Assembly (NCBI GenBank): GCA_020636325.1
Contig: JACJYC010000020.1
Location: forward strand, 44,054 to 108,053
From: Lewinellaceae bacterium
GTDB taxonomy: Bacteria > Bacteroidota > Bacteroidia > Chitinophagales > Saprospiraceae
Direction: 5' to 3'
DNA: 64,000 bases
This document shows positions 25,916 through 35,957 of the stretch, piece by piece (position 1 is the first letter of the stretch; every line of letters starts with the position of its first letter). Position numbers and translations under genes: made by a program. The notes below the pieces were generated by a model. The model was not told the DNA's origin and ran no database searches. It worked only from the letters and a program-made list of their open reading frames with translations.

Positions 25916-28549
25916 ATGAAAAACAAATCCAACCGCCGGAAATTCATCCAGGATATCGGGATCACAGGGCTGACCGCCGGCCTGCTGCCGGTAACCCTCA
26001 CGGCCCGGGAAACCGGGTCGCAACCGGAAAACAAACCGGCTTACACACCCGCTGCAACCGGCGGCCGCCAGTACAACGGAATCTATACCGGGAAATACCT
26101 CAACCGGATCGCATTCCCCATCGGCGGGATAGGAGCGGGCATGTTTTGCCTGGAAGGCGCCGGGGCCATTTCTCATATGTCGGTCCGCAACTTCCCGGAT
26201 ATGTTCAACAGCCCTACCGTTTTCGCCGCCGTCTCGGTAAAAGGCTTCGGCAAAGGCGCCAAGATCCTGGAAGGGCCTGTACCCGACTGGAAGAAATTCG
26301 GGGAGCGCGGTGCAGGCAACGGCTCGGGCGGCAACACCTACGGATTGCCCCGGTTTCATGAAGCGGCCTTCAAAACGGCTTTTCCATTCGCAGAGATCGA
26401 GCTATCGGATGCCGACCTGCCGCTAAGGGTGCAGATCACCGGGTGGAGCCCGTTCATCCCCACCGATCCGGACAATTCCAGTCTGCCCGCAGGTGCGCTG
26501 GAATACCGGTTCGCCAATTCCGGCAGTACCGCAGTGGAAGCCGTTTTTTCCTTCAACGCCAAAAATTTCATGGCGGTGGAGGGCGGCAAAAATGCCATAA
26601 AGAGCATGAAGAACGGCTTTGTGCTCACAGAGGCCGGCACTGCCGAAAAATCCTTCCTGAAAGGCGACTTTGCCCTGTTTACCGACCAATCCGGCGCCGT
26701 GATTGACCATTGCTGGTTCCGGGGCGGCTGGTTCGACCCCCTGACAATGGCCTGGAATGCCATAAAGGCCGGCGAGGCAAGGGCGGTAGCGCCGGAAGAA
26801 GAAGGTGCGCCCGGCGCCTCGATATACGTTCCTTTTTCTCTGTCGCCGGGTCAGGAAAAAACCATCCGGGTCATGGCGGCCTGGTACGTACCGGAATCAG
26901 ATAAAAAATACGGCGGAATCCCTGAGGCGGAGGATTGCAAACCGGAAAACGGCTGCTGCCCCTCCCCTTCCGAAATCGGGTTGGACCCCTATGACAAAGA
27001 TTTCAACGCCGAATGCTATAAACCGTGGTACAGCAGCCGGTTCGCCGGCGTTCAGGAAGCTGCTGATTACTGGCGCAGCCATTATGAGGACCTGCGGCAA
27101 AAGTCCGGCCTTTTCCGGGACGCATTTTACGCCTCCAGCCTGCCGGGCGAGGTCGTTGAAGCCGTTGCGGCCAACCTGAGCATCCTCAAATCGCCGACCG
27201 TGCTGCGGCAATTCGACGGGCGCCTCTGGAATTTTGAAGGCTGCGGCGACAACTGGGGATGCTGCCACGGTTCGTGCACACACGTCTGGAACTACGCGCA
27301 GGCTGCGGCCCACCTGTTCCCTTCCCTGGAAAGAAGCCTGAGGAACACCGAATTCTGTGAAAGCCAGAATTCGGAAGGGCACCAGAATTTCAGGTCCAAT
27401 CTCCCGATACGCCCCACCACCCATGATTTCCATGCCGCTTCGGACGGGCAGCTCGGCGGCATCATGAAGGTATACCGGGAGTGGCGGATCAGCGGCGACC
27501 AGCAATGGCTTGTGAAGATGTATCCCATGGTCAAAGCCAGCATGGATTACTGCATCCGCACCTGGGATCCGCGCCGGAAAGGCGTTCTCGAAGAACCCCA
27601 CCACAACACCTACGACATCGAATTCTGGGGCCCCGACGGCATGTGCACCAGTTTCTATCTCGGCGCGCTGCAAGCCATTGTCCGAATGGGCAAACACCTG
27701 GGCAAAAACGTGGCGGAGTACGGGCAGCTGGCGGAAAAAGGCCGAAAGTTCATGGAAACCGAACTGTTCGACGGTGAGTATTTTTTCCAGAAGATCCAGA
27801 TGGACGGGTTGAATGCCGCCAACCCGGTGGAAGCCTCCAAAAAGTCGTACGGCGGCGACTATTCGGACGAAGCCCGCCGGCTGCTGGAGCAAGAAGGCCC
27901 CAAGTACCAATACGGTGCGGGCTGCCTTTCCGACGGCATTCTCGGCGCCTGGATCGCCAGGATGTGCGGACTGGAAGATCCGGTGGATTCCGCGAAGATC
28001 ACGAGCCATTTGCTGGCTGTGCATCGTTACAACCTCAAGACCGACCTGAGCGACCACGCCAACCCGCAACGTCCGTCGTACGCCTTGGGCGAAGAAGGCG
28101 GTTTGCTGCTTTGTTCCTGGCCCAAAGGCGGCAAATTATCGCTGCCGTTCGTGTACAGCGACGAAGTGTGGACGGGCATTGAGTACCAGGTAGCCTCCCA
28201 CCTGATGTTGATGGGAAAGGTCAGAGAAGGCCTCGAGATCGTGAGGGCTTGCCGCGACCGCTACGACGGCGTCATCCGCAACCCGTTCAATGAGTACGAA
28301 TGCGGCAACTGGTACGCCCGGGCCCTATCCAGCTACGGGCTCATGGAAGGCCTGACCGGCATGCGGTACGATGCCGTTGATCAGCAGTTGCATATCGATT
28401 CGAAGATCGGTGATTTTACCGCATTCATATCCACTGAAAAGGGATTCGGGACGGTCAGCCTGCGGGGCGGCAAACCGTCGGTCAAAGTCGCTCTTGGTGA
28501 AATTCCGGTTACAAAAGTCTTTGTTTCCGGTAAGGAGGTTCCGATATAA
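25916..28549 (+). CDS. GH116-family glycosyl hydrolase, Tat-exported
   Basis: Encodes 877 residues. The N-terminus NRRKFIQDIG followed by a hydrophobic stretch is a Tat-type signal. GH116 features are the N-terminal sandwich opening AFPIGGIGAGMF, the (alpha/alpha)6 catalytic domain beginning near FYASSLPGEV, and conserved WNFEGCGDNWGCCHGSCTHVWNYAQA and HHNTYDIEFWGPDGMCTSFYLGAL segments. The last is the acidic cluster region expected for the catalytic pair. Family members are beta-glucosidases, xylosidases or glucosylceramidase-like enzymes; specificity is open. It begins the carbohydrate locus. Its stop abuts that of the convergent CobW gene (28549/28550). Confidence 0.88.
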   Translation: MKNKSNRRKFIQDIGITGLTAGLLPVTLTARETGSQPENKPAYTPAATGGRQYNGIYTGKYLNRIAFPIGGIGAGMFCLEGAGAISHMSVRNFPDMFNSPTVFAAVSVKGFGKGAKILEGPVPDWKKFGERGAGNGSGGNTYGLPRFHEAAFKTAFPFAEIELSDADLPLRVQITGWSPFIPTDPDNSSLPAGALEYRFANSGSTAVEAVFSFNAKNFMAVEGGKNAIKSMKNGFVLTEAGTAEKSFLKGDFALFTDQSGAVIDHCWFRGGWFDPLTMAWNAIKAGEARAVAPEEEGAPGASIYVPFSLSPGQEKTIRVMAAWYVPESDKKYGGIPEAEDCKPENGCCPSPSEIGLDPYDKDFNAECYKPWYSSRFAGVQEAADYWRSHYEDLRQKSGLFRDAFYASSLPGEVVEAVAANLSILKSPTVLRQFDGRLWNFEGCGDNWGCCHGSCTHVWNYAQAAAHLFPSLERSLRNTEFCESQNSEGHQNFRSNLPIRPTTHDFHAASDGQLGGIMKVYREWRISGDQQWLVKMYPMVKASMDYCIRTWDPRRKGVLEEPHHNTYDIEFWGPDGMCTSFYLGALQAIVRMGKHLGKNVAEYGQLAEKGRKFMETELFDGEYFFQKIQMDGLNAANPVEASKKSYGGDYSDEARRLLEQEGPKYQYGAGCLSDGILGAWIARMCGLEDPVDSAKITSHLLAVHRYNLKTDLSDHANPQRPSYALGEEGGLLLCSWPKGGKLSLPFVYSDEVWTGIEYQVASHLMLMGKVREGLEIVRACRDRYDGVIRNPFNEYECGNWYARALSSYGLMEGLTGMRYDAVDQQLHIDSKIGDFTAFISTEKGFGTVSLRGGKPSVKVALGEIPVTKVFVSGKEVPI

Positions 28550-29620
28550 TCAAATCCTGTAGGTCGGCCTGGGATAAGCGGGCGAAAAAGCGGTCCAGCG
28601 CCCCACTTCAATTTTGCAGGCGTACATGGCCACTACGTTGTTGAGCACATCATGGACGATCTGGGTGAGCTGTTCGGGGTCCGTCTGGACCCGGGCATTG
28701 ATCAGCATTTTAAGATTGGTCTCCTTTTGCGATCCTGAGAGTTGCTCCGAACCGCTGTCCGTCATGGTAAAGCTGATCTTCTTGTTCCAGTTTTCACCTT
28801 CTACAAAGAACTTCAGGTGACCTATGGCGAGATTCCGGCTCATCAGGCTGGAGTATATCCCGTGTATGATCCTGTCGGCGACTCTGACGGCTTCTCCGTA
28901 TGGAGATGAAATGACCAGGCTTTTATCCAGCCAGGCCAATTGTGCTTCACCGTCGCCGTACCGGTCGTAATCCAGTTCCAGGGAATTCCGGTGTCCGACT
29001 ATGGGCCACTCGTTGAGGGTATCGAGCCAGGCCCTGACGTCCTCATCCTTCAGCGAATTCTGGAACAGCAGTACCTTTCCGGGATATTCTTCGGTAATGG
29101 TTTGTCGGACGAGTTCGAGGCGGGAAGGCGGGATCAGATCAATTTTATTGACGACCAGGATATCGGCTTCTTCCAATTGCTTTTTGTATATGTAACGAAG
29201 ATCATCACTGGTGAACCTCGCACTGCCTTCAATGAGGGAAGCCAGCAGATCGGCGTCTGTAAAAACGGAAATGATCATCCGGAGGTCGGGCCGGAGGCGG
29301 GCCATGGGTTTGGCGACAGTGGCAATGAGATCCGTGCAGGAACCTACGGATTCAGCGAATACGACTTCTGCGTTGAAATCTTCCAGCATCCTCCCGATAT
29401 GGTGATCCAGCCGGTCAAAATTACAGCAGAAACAACCGTTGGACACTTCTTCCGCCTGGACGCCCTGACTTCTGAAAAAAGCGGCATCAACCTGTTGATC
29501 ACCCTGATCATTGGTGACAACCGCCATCGGAACGCCTTCCGATTCGAGCAACTGGGAGGCTTTTAAGATCGCAGTGGTTTTTCCGCTTCCAAGAAAACCA
29601 CCGATTAAAAAAAGTTTCAT
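28550..29620 (-). CDS. CobW/COG0523-family GTPase (metallochaperone-like)
   Basis: Encodes 356 residues from the ATG at 29620. Walker A is GGFLGSGKTTA (residues 7-17), the family metal-binding motif GCFCC lies at 62-66, Walker B is near VVFAESVG, and VVNKIDLI is the NKxD guanine motif. These proteins use GTP to load or insert metal ions such as zinc into target proteins in the cytoplasm. The C-terminal half lacks an obvious His-rich segment. It has its own -7 box (TATATTTG) and seems unrelated in function to the sugar genes around it, unless it services their metal sites. Confidence 0.88.
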   Translation of the reverse strand: MKLFLIGGFLGSGKTTAILKASQLLESEGVPMAVVTNDQGDQQVDAAFFRSQGVQAEEVSNGCFCCNFDRLDHHIGRMLEDFNAEVVFAESVGSCTDLIATVAKPMARLRPDLRMIISVFTDADLLASLIEGSARFTSDDLRYIYKKQLEEADILVVNKIDLIPPSRLELVRQTITEEYPGKVLLFQNSLKDEDVRAWLDTLNEWPIVGHRNSLELDYDRYGDGEAQLAWLDKSLVISSPYGEAVRVADRIIHGIYSSLMSRNLAIGHLKFFVEGENWNKKISFTMTDSGSEQLSGSQKETNLKMLINARVQTDPEQLTQIVHDVLNNVVAMYACKIEVGRWTAFSPAYPRPTYRI

Positions 29621-29709
29621 TAAACACACAATTGTACAAGCCCGAGCGGGCCTATACTTAAGTTTAAGCACGGTAATCTTTCCGGACTTAAGATACGGTC
29701 CGGATATTG

Positions 29710-29717
29710 CAAATATA
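29710..29717 (-). promoter_or_regulatory. -7 box of the CobW gene
   Basis: On the minus strand it reads TATATTTG, about 90 nt before the ATG at 29620. A TTTG lies at 29742-29745, but the 24-bp spacing is longer than usual. Confidence 0.45.
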
Positions 29718-29787
29718 ATACCTGGAATGGAATCTGTAAATCAAAATGAAAAATATTTGTCGCTGCCGGTCACCCAGGTTTGAACCG

Positions 29788-31128
29788 TCAGACATTGGGC
29801 AGTTTCCAGGGCGAACGGTAATCGGGCCTGACCAGTTGATTGGCCGCTTTTGAATGTGCGAAACGCCCCTTGGCGGCGTCCCAGTCCAGTCTGTAGGCGC
29901 CCGTCCTGGCGGCGATATTGGCCATATGGGTTGCGACGGCCACAGCTCTGCCGGTTTCGATCGGGCAGGCGGGCGTTTTGCGGTCCTTCACGCAGGCTAT
30001 GAAATTGCGGGCGTGGTTGAGGGAACTTTGGTTGTTGGTTTCCTCAAAGGTCTTACGGGCGGTTTTATCGGCTTTTGCTTCACCGTCCCATTCCGGGATC
30101 ACTTCCCACCCTTCGCGGTTGGCGACCAGCGTGCCTTTATCGCAAATGAAAGCAAGGCCGTAATTTCGGTTGAAAGGGCCTTTCTGGATGCCGCCGTTGT
30201 GATTCCACTGAATGGTATACCCGTCAAAAGGGAAGACAACCGACATGGTCAGGAAGGTCTCTCTCGCCATGTCCTCCCTGCCCCGGTTATCGCCGAAAGC
30301 CAGCACGGTCGGCGGCGGGGTAGTGATCTCTTTGGCCCAGAAGGCCATATCCAGGAGGTGGACACCCCAATCGGTCATCAGGCCGCCGCCGTAAGCCCAA
30401 AAATGCCGCCAGCTGCCGTGGAAACGGGCCTGGTTGAACGGTCGCTCCGGTGCGGGCCCCAGCCACATTTCATAATCAACCCCGGCGGGGACGCCCGAAT
30501 CGGGTACCTTTTGCGTACCGGCGCCATAATTGAAGTTGGCCCAGATGTCGGTCTTGCGCAGGGCGCCCAGTTCGCCTGATTTGAGGTAAGCCATCACGTC
30601 GTTCCACACCCGGCCGCTGCGCTGCTGCTGGCCGACCTGCACCACCCGGTTGTAGCGTTTGGCTGCCGCAGCCATCAAATCGCATTCGGCAATGGTATTG
30701 GCCAGCGGTTTTTCCACATACACATCCTTGCCGGCCTCGCAGGCGTATACAGCGGGCAGACAATGCCAGTGGTCGGGCGTGCCGATGATGACGGCATCCA
30801 CCTGCTTGTCGTCGAGCAGTTTTCGGAAGTCCTTGTACAAGGTCGGTTTCTGTCCATGCTTCTCCTGTAACTCGGCCGATCGTTGATTCAACACATTCTC
30901 ATCTACATCGCATAGGGCGACACAATTGACGCCGCCTGCCGCCAGGTGTTCGCGCAGGACGTCGAAACCGCGGTTCCGGCAACCGATCAGGCCGATATTG
31001 AGTTGATCGCTGGGTGCAAATCCAGCCCCTGCGCGAAGGCTGCCGGGTAAGGCGGTCAATAAGGCGGATCCTGCCGCTACGGCCGCGGATTGCCGGATGA
31101 ATTTCCTTCTGGATGCGTCTTTGCTCAT
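29788..31128 (-). CDS. Gfo/Idh/MocA-family oxidoreductase, Tat-exported
   Basis: Encodes 446 residues. The Tat signal is SRRKFIRQSAAVAAGSALL. The Rossmann fold begins NIGLIGCRNRGFDVL (NAD(P) binding), and the catalytic-pocket signature VYVEKPLANTIAECD contains the EKP motif. The segment DWGVHLLDMAFW provides the D-x-x-x-H pair of the substrate site. Members oxidise or reduce sugar hydroxyls; Tat-exported versions keep their nicotinamide cofactor bound. The locus (GH116, deacetylase, sulfatase, lyase) suggests a role in processing polysaccharide-derived sugars in the periplasm. Confidence 0.9.
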   Translation of the reverse strand: MSKDASRRKFIRQSAAVAAGSALLTALPGSLRAGAGFAPSDQLNIGLIGCRNRGFDVLREHLAAGGVNCVALCDVDENVLNQRSAELQEKHGQKPTLYKDFRKLLDDKQVDAVIIGTPDHWHCLPAVYACEAGKDVYVEKPLANTIAECDLMAAAAKRYNRVVQVGQQQRSGRVWNDVMAYLKSGELGALRKTDIWANFNYGAGTQKVPDSGVPAGVDYEMWLGPAPERPFNQARFHGSWRHFWAYGGGLMTDWGVHLLDMAFWAKEITTPPPTVLAFGDNRGREDMARETFLTMSVVFPFDGYTIQWNHNGGIQKGPFNRNYGLAFICDKGTLVANREGWEVIPEWDGEAKADKTARKTFEETNNQSSLNHARNFIACVKDRKTPACPIETGRAVAVATHMANIAARTGAYRLDWDAAKGRFAHSKAANQLVRPDYRSPWKLPNV

Positions 31129-31283
31129 GTTCCGGTGTTTTTTTGAGAATCGTCAAGATACGAACATATTTTTCAGGATGCTGCCGCGATTGCTTTTTTG
31201 CCCTGATCGACACCCTGTAAATGAGCATGCCAAATGTGCGGAGAAATGCCGAAATTCACGCTTCTTTGCAAAAAATCAGTCCA

Positions 31284-32153
31284 ATGAAAAACCGGAATCT
31301 CCTGCTGTTTTTTGTTTTTGCGGCCGCGTTTGCCCCGCTGATCGTCCAATGCCAATCCGGCCAGGCCCAAAAAGTACGCCTCATCATCCGCATCGACGAC
31401 ATGGGCTGCTCACACGCCACCAATACCGGTATCCGGGAAGCCTACAAGGAAGGTATCGGCCGGTCCGTCGAGGTAATGGTGCCGACGCCCTGGTTTCCGG
31501 AAGCCGTCCGGATGCTGAAAGAGATGCCTGGCCTGGATGCGGGCGTCCACCTGGTGCTGACCAGCGAGTGGACCAACGTAAAATGGCGGCCCCTGACCCA
31601 GGTACCCAGCCTGGTCAACGATTGGGGCTATTTCTACCCCATGATCTGGCCGAACGACCGCTTCCCCGCCGGCTCAGCCCTGCAGGAACATCCCTGGGAC
31701 ATCAAGGAGGTGGAAAAAGAACTGCGGGCCCAGATCGAGCTCGCCAAACGGGAGATCCCGCAACTCAGCCACCTCTCCTCCCATATGGGCTGCCTGAACA
31801 TGAATGACGAGACCAAAGCTTTGTTCAAAAAACTGGGCCGGGAGTACGGACTGGATGTGTTCCTGGAAGACTACCAGGTGCAATACATGCCGGGCCCGGG
31901 CGACAATACCCTGCCCGCCGAGAAACGGGTCGAAAAGTTCATTGAAAACCTGCGCAAACTGACACCGGGCAACTGGCTGTTTGTGGAACACCCCGCCCAT
32001 GACCTGCCGGAACAGCAAGCCATAGGCCATCCGGGTTACGAGCACGTGGCCACCGACCGCGCCGGGGTCCTGGCCATGCTCACGGATGCCCGGGTGAAGG
32101 CGGCGATCGAGGAGTTGGGGATCGAGTTGGTGAGTTATTCCCAGCTAAAATGA
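31284..32153 (+). CDS. ChbG/YdjC-type carbohydrate deacetylase, lipoprotein
   Basis: Encodes 289 residues from the ATG at 31284. The signal LIVQC fits a lipoprotein with Cys23-24 as lipid site. The YdjC fold starts with RLIIRIDDMGCSHATN (the double-Asp metal site). GLDAGVHLVLTSEW and LSHLSSHMGCLN follow, supplying the metal-binding His residues. Relatives remove acetyl groups from N-acetylglucosamine-containing disaccharides. The 3' end overlaps the convergent sulfatase gene by 19 bp. An extracytoplasmic deacetylase for amino-sugar-containing glycans is the likely role. Confidence 0.85.
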   Translation: MKNRNLLLFFVFAAAFAPLIVQCQSGQAQKVRLIIRIDDMGCSHATNTGIREAYKEGIGRSVEVMVPTPWFPEAVRMLKEMPGLDAGVHLVLTSEWTNVKWRPLTQVPSLVNDWGYFYPMIWPNDRFPAGSALQEHPWDIKEVEKELRAQIELAKREIPQLSHLSSHMGCLNMNDETKALFKKLGREYGLDVFLEDYQVQYMPGPGDNTLPAEKRVEKFIENLRKLTPGNWLFVEHPAHDLPEQQAIGHPGYEHVATDRAGVLAMLTDARVKAAIEELGIELVSYSQLK

Positions 32154-33556
32154 AAATCCGCCGAATAAATATGGGCCCCGTCCATCAGCAAACGCCCCTT
32201 TTCCACCAGATCCGGATGCTGGCCGGCAACATTGTGATCCTCGCCCAGGTCATTGGACAGGTCGTATAATTCCCAGGTCGTTTCTTCCGGTTTGTTTACA
32301 TTCAGGGCGATCAGCTTCCAGTTGCCGAACAGGACTGCTTTTTTGCCGCCCTGTTCGTAGAATTCCCAATACATGAACTCATGTTCCGGCTGGGGAGCGC
32401 CGAACAAGGCCGGCAGGTAGGAAATGCCGTCAATCCCTTGAGGAGGCTTCGCGCCGGTCAGCTCGCAAAGGGTCGGCATGACATCCCAGAAAGCCGAAAT
32501 GTGGTCGCTGACCTGGCCGGAGGCGATCCTGCCGGGCCACCAGGCGATCATCGGAACGCGAATCCCGCCTTCATACAGATCCCTTTTCAAACCTCTCAGC
32601 GGTCCGTTGCTGTCAAAGAAAGCGTGATCGGCCCCGCCTTCGTCATGCGGTCCGTTGTCGCTGGTGAAGATGACGAGGGTATTCGAATCCAGTCCGTTGG
32701 CTTTCAGGGCTTCGATGATCTCCCCTACTCCTTTGTCCAGGTACGTGATCATCGCGGCGTGTGCCTTTTGGGTCCGGGGCCAGTCCTCGTGCGCATAGAT
32801 CCCGAGGTCAGGTACTTCCATGCCGATTGAATCCCAATGTTGGGCTTCGTTATTGGCATGCGGCAGGGTGAACGGCAAGTAAAGAAAAAAACTGGTGTCC
32901 TTATTCTCCCGGATGAAATCCAGGGCTTTGGCCATAAAGGCATCGTGCGAATGGGTCTTTTTGACGGTGGCTATACCGCCGGGGCCGACCGCATCCGCCC
33001 TTTTGAAGAGTTCAACAACATTGTCCAGTGAGTCGCGGGTTTCGTTTTCCCACAGGTATTCCGGATAGGAATTATGGGCATGGGTCTGGTTGAGGTAGCC
33101 GTAAAAATAGTCGAACCCCTGCCGGTTGGGGATACCGGTACTTTCCGGCTCACCCAATCCCCATTTCCCGATCAGGGCCGTCTGGTAACCGACCGACTTC
33201 AATACCTCCGCCACCGTCGTATCTTCCGGCTGAAGGGGAACCCTTGCGTTACCGCGGATCCGGGCGTGACCGGTATACAAGCCGGTCATCAGCACACACC
33301 TTGAAGGTGCACAGACCGTACTGCCTGCATAGTGCCGGGTAAACCGCATGCCTTCCGCAGCCAAACGGTCGATATTGGGCGTCTTGATCCGGGATTGTCC
33401 GTACACACCGACGTCGCCGTACCCCAGGTCATCGGCCATGATGTAAATGATATTGGGCTTGTGGGTTGTTTCTTGTTCAACAATGGCCGGTTTGCAGGAA
33501 GCAACCAGCAAGACCAGGAAAAAAAACCAGAAAGAACGTTCGACTGCTGAGCCCAT
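32135..33556 (-). CDS. Sulfatase (formylglycine-type), lipoprotein
   Basis: Encodes 473 residues from the ATG at 33556. The lipoprotein signal ends LLVASC (Cys21). The alkaline-phosphatase-like fold opens with PNIIYIMADDLGYGDVG (calcium ligands Asp42 and Asp43). The CAPSR core (Cys82) is the site converted to formylglycine, and LMTGLYTGHARIRGN follows. FTSDNGPHDEGG supplies the second metal pair. It resembles arylsulfatase A-type enzymes that remove sulfate esters from polysaccharides such as glycosaminoglycans or algal glycans. It lies 36 bp after the heparinase-like gene on the same strand, probably in one operon. Confidence 0.92.
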   Translation of the reverse strand: MGSAVERSFWFFFLVLLVASCKPAIVEQETTHKPNIIYIMADDLGYGDVGVYGQSRIKTPNIDRLAAEGMRFTRHYAGSTVCAPSRCVLMTGLYTGHARIRGNARVPLQPEDTTVAEVLKSVGYQTALIGKWGLGEPESTGIPNRQGFDYFYGYLNQTHAHNSYPEYLWENETRDSLDNVVELFKRADAVGPGGIATVKKTHSHDAFMAKALDFIRENKDTSFFLYLPFTLPHANNEAQHWDSIGMEVPDLGIYAHEDWPRTQKAHAAMITYLDKGVGEIIEALKANGLDSNTLVIFTSDNGPHDEGGADHAFFDSNGPLRGLKRDLYEGGIRVPMIAWWPGRIASGQVSDHISAFWDVMPTLCELTGAKPPQGIDGISYLPALFGAPQPEHEFMYWEFYEQGGKKAVLFGNWKLIALNVNKPEETTWELYDLSNDLGEDHNVAGQHPDLVEKGRLLMDGAHIYSADFHFSWE

Positions 33557-33592
33557 AAGTCTTGATTTTGAATTGTACCGAAGCAATGATAG

Positions 33593-35464
33593 TCAAAATA
33601 TAGGAAGAAGCCGTATCTGAATCAGGCCCTTTCCCTCTTCAAAAACGTAGGCTGGAAAGCGCAATTCGATCCGTTTCAACCCTTCGATCTGCCGATCAAG
33701 TTGGAGGGGTGCGGGATAGAGCGAGATGACCGAAACCGTCAACTCGGGATGCGACAGGCTTTCCAGGCGCAGTTGTTTGCCGTCCTGTTTCAGGATTGCG
33801 CCGCCCTTTACGATCTCCACATCGGCGGTCGTCATCAGTTGCCAGATTACCGAACGGGTGTTCTCATTGATTTGGATCTCGTCTTCAATCAGGAGAGAAG
33901 TCGGGCTGTCCTTGACAAACCGGCGCTCTATCGACTTCAGGTCATTGCCGAAAACTGCGGTCAGGTCGATGGTCGCTTCCGGGTGATCGCCCGGTATAAA
34001 ACTGGTAATCGGGGCAAAGCCATCCACATGATGAAGGGCATCGTTGACCGTCAGGGTACTGTGGCCGAAATTGTTCTTGGTCAAAAGCGTCCATCGCTGG
34101 CATTCCTGACAACGCCCCCAGAGGTCAAATCCCGTTTTTTCGAGGTCATTGTAATTCTGGTTGCCCGGATCGACCACCCAGCGGACGCCGTTCAGTTCAA
34201 AAACAAAGGATCCGGCGTCCATATTCCCGTGATTAGTGGAGCCGCGGCCGCCTTTGCCCCCGAAATAATAGCCGTTTTCGCCGGTGAATATGGCCACCGG
34301 ATTGGCGCCGTCTCCCTTCCAGGCCTTGGGTAGCTGCGTTTCACCGGTCTCCTTGAATTGAGACAACCAGATCAATCCCGGTCCGGCGATGCGCTGCAGC
34401 CGCCCCATCTGATCAGGGGGTATCAGAAAGCGGTCCTTTTCGAAGTAATTCAGGTTGCCTGTTTTGACGGCGAACCAGGCCAGGGTCAGATCCCCTTTGC
34501 GGTCGCGCTTGTCCCCGCAATCGGCGAAGTTGTAATACCAGCCGGACGGCGCCACGCTCAGCACGCTAAACAAGGCGCTTTCCATCAGCGCAGGATATTG
34601 TGACAGGCCAAAATCCGTACCCAAAGCACTTTCCAACATGGATGCCGTCATCACAGTGAAAGAGGTACCGTAATCCCAGTAGGTAGCGCCTTCGGGGTAT
34701 ACGCCGTCGGGCCCGTATTGATCCAGAGCGTGCGGCATGCCTTCCAGCGCTCTGCTGATGGTTTTGGCCGCCAGCTCCATGTGTTGATCTGCCGTTACGA
34801 TGGCAGCAGCTATCATACCCGCATGACAGACCTGGTTCCAGTTGTTGTCGCCGTTGACCCACCACGACCAGGTTTGGGTCGTATCAAAACTGGGCAAGAT
34901 GCCCTTTTCGATCAGCGATTTTTTGGCCAGTTCTACCGTGGTTTCCGGAAGATCGCGGCCGGACCAATCCACTGCAAGGGCCACTGCCAGCGACATTTCT
35001 GCAACATCGAGATAATGGGATGGATTCCAGTCCGGAAAGTTGCAGACCGCCAGCAGTTCCCGGTTGATCCTATCCAAAATCTCTGGATCTTTTTCCACGC
35101 GGTACAGGGTATTCAGGATATTCATCCGGTATAGCATTTCGCGCGAAACGGCCAGCAACCGGCGTCCTTCCAACACCCTTTCCAGCAGCGGTTGTTGCCG
35201 GATGGTTTTGGCGTTGAGCTGCATGGCTCTGTAGACATTTCCCACCACCGGATCGGATTGGATCTTTTCCTTGAGCTTTTTCTCGATCTCGGGCGTCAGA
35301 AACAGCCTCGGACTCTTTTTACGGAGGTGCTTTTTCAGATAATCCGCGGATACCGGATTCTGCAGCCGGTAAACCGGCGATCCTGTCATCGTTTGTTGGG
35401 CATTCAAGCCGGAAAGGGCATGAAGGAAAATCAGTACCAGGAAGGAAGATAAAGTTGGTCGCAT
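33593..35464 (-). CDS. Heparinase II/III-like polysaccharide lyase
   Basis: Encodes 623 residues from the ATG at 35464. The signal peptide ends ALSGLNAQ. An alpha/alpha toroid domain contains WSWWVNGDNNWNQVCHAGM (conserved Asn and His of the lyase cleft) and PDGVYPEGATYWDYGTSF with the catalytic-region Tyr residues. The beta-sandwich domain starts with GGRGSTNHGNMDAGSFVFEL, which carries the His-Asp pattern of this family. These enzymes cleave uronic-acid polysaccharides by beta-elimination. The sulfatase gene follows directly, so together they suit a sulfated uronic polymer. Exact PL family and substrate not determined. Confidence 0.87.
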   Translation of the reverse strand: MRPTLSSFLVLIFLHALSGLNAQQTMTGSPVYRLQNPVSADYLKKHLRKKSPRLFLTPEIEKKLKEKIQSDPVVGNVYRAMQLNAKTIRQQPLLERVLEGRRLLAVSREMLYRMNILNTLYRVEKDPEILDRINRELLAVCNFPDWNPSHYLDVAEMSLAVALAVDWSGRDLPETTVELAKKSLIEKGILPSFDTTQTWSWWVNGDNNWNQVCHAGMIAAAIVTADQHMELAAKTISRALEGMPHALDQYGPDGVYPEGATYWDYGTSFTVMTASMLESALGTDFGLSQYPALMESALFSVLSVAPSGWYYNFADCGDKRDRKGDLTLAWFAVKTGNLNYFEKDRFLIPPDQMGRLQRIAGPGLIWLSQFKETGETQLPKAWKGDGANPVAIFTGENGYYFGGKGGRGSTNHGNMDAGSFVFELNGVRWVVDPGNQNYNDLEKTGFDLWGRCQECQRWTLLTKNNFGHSTLTVNDALHHVDGFAPITSFIPGDHPEATIDLTAVFGNDLKSIERRFVKDSPTSLLIEDEIQINENTRSVIWQLMTTADVEIVKGGAILKQDGKQLRLESLSHPELTVSVISLYPAPLQLDRQIEGLKRIELRFPAYVFEEGKGLIQIRLLPIF

Positions 35465-35607
35465 GGTGAGCCGGATTTTGGGATATTGAACTCTTGAGCC
35501 GAAAAAACGGCCTAATCGGCTCAAAAATAGCCAAATTGTGAGCCGATTATCGAAATAATCAATTCAAACCGGCTAATCAAGGTATTCTGGCGCCTAATGT
35601 TTAACTT

Positions 35608-35752
35608 TACCAGGTTCGCTTGGGGGGAGGAAGTGAGGAATTACCACCTCCGCAAGGCTACGGCGGTCGGAGGAGGAAGTGAGGAAGTGAGGAATTGAGG
35701 AATTGAGGAATCGAGGAAGTGAGGAATCGAGGAAGTGAAAAACTGCCCCGGA
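35608..35752. repeat. GAGGAAGTGAGGAATTG satellite with hairpin
   Basis: Units of GAGGAA(G/T)TG lie between two divergent genes and are interrupted at 35646-35673 by a CCTCCG...CGGAGG stem. Unlike most arrays here it is not next to a stop codon. Confidence 0.8.
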
Positions 35753-35784
35753 CGGCGAAGTCTCCAAACCTCAAACCCCATCAT

Positions 35785-35915
35785 AACCAACTATAAACAA
35801 TCATAAACAACCATAAACAACCATAAACAATCATAAACAATCATAAACAACCATAAACAATCATAAACAACCATAAACAATCATAAACAACCATAAACAA
35901 CCATCATACCATCAC
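35785..35915. repeat. ATAAACAA(C/T)C satellite
   Basis: About a dozen units of ATAAACAACC/ATAAACAATC are directly abutting with no spacers, just upstream of the sugar isomerase gene. A shorter relative (CAATAAACAA) lies at 42205-42253. It is not a CRISPR array. Confidence 0.85.
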
Positions 35916-35957
35916 CCAAACGCCCAAGGCAGACAAAACCAACATAAACAACAACCT

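Noticed and set aside
35785..35915. ATAAACAACC array as a CRISPR
   Set aside because: The units are only ~10 bp and abut directly. There are no unique spacers of constant length and no cas genes.
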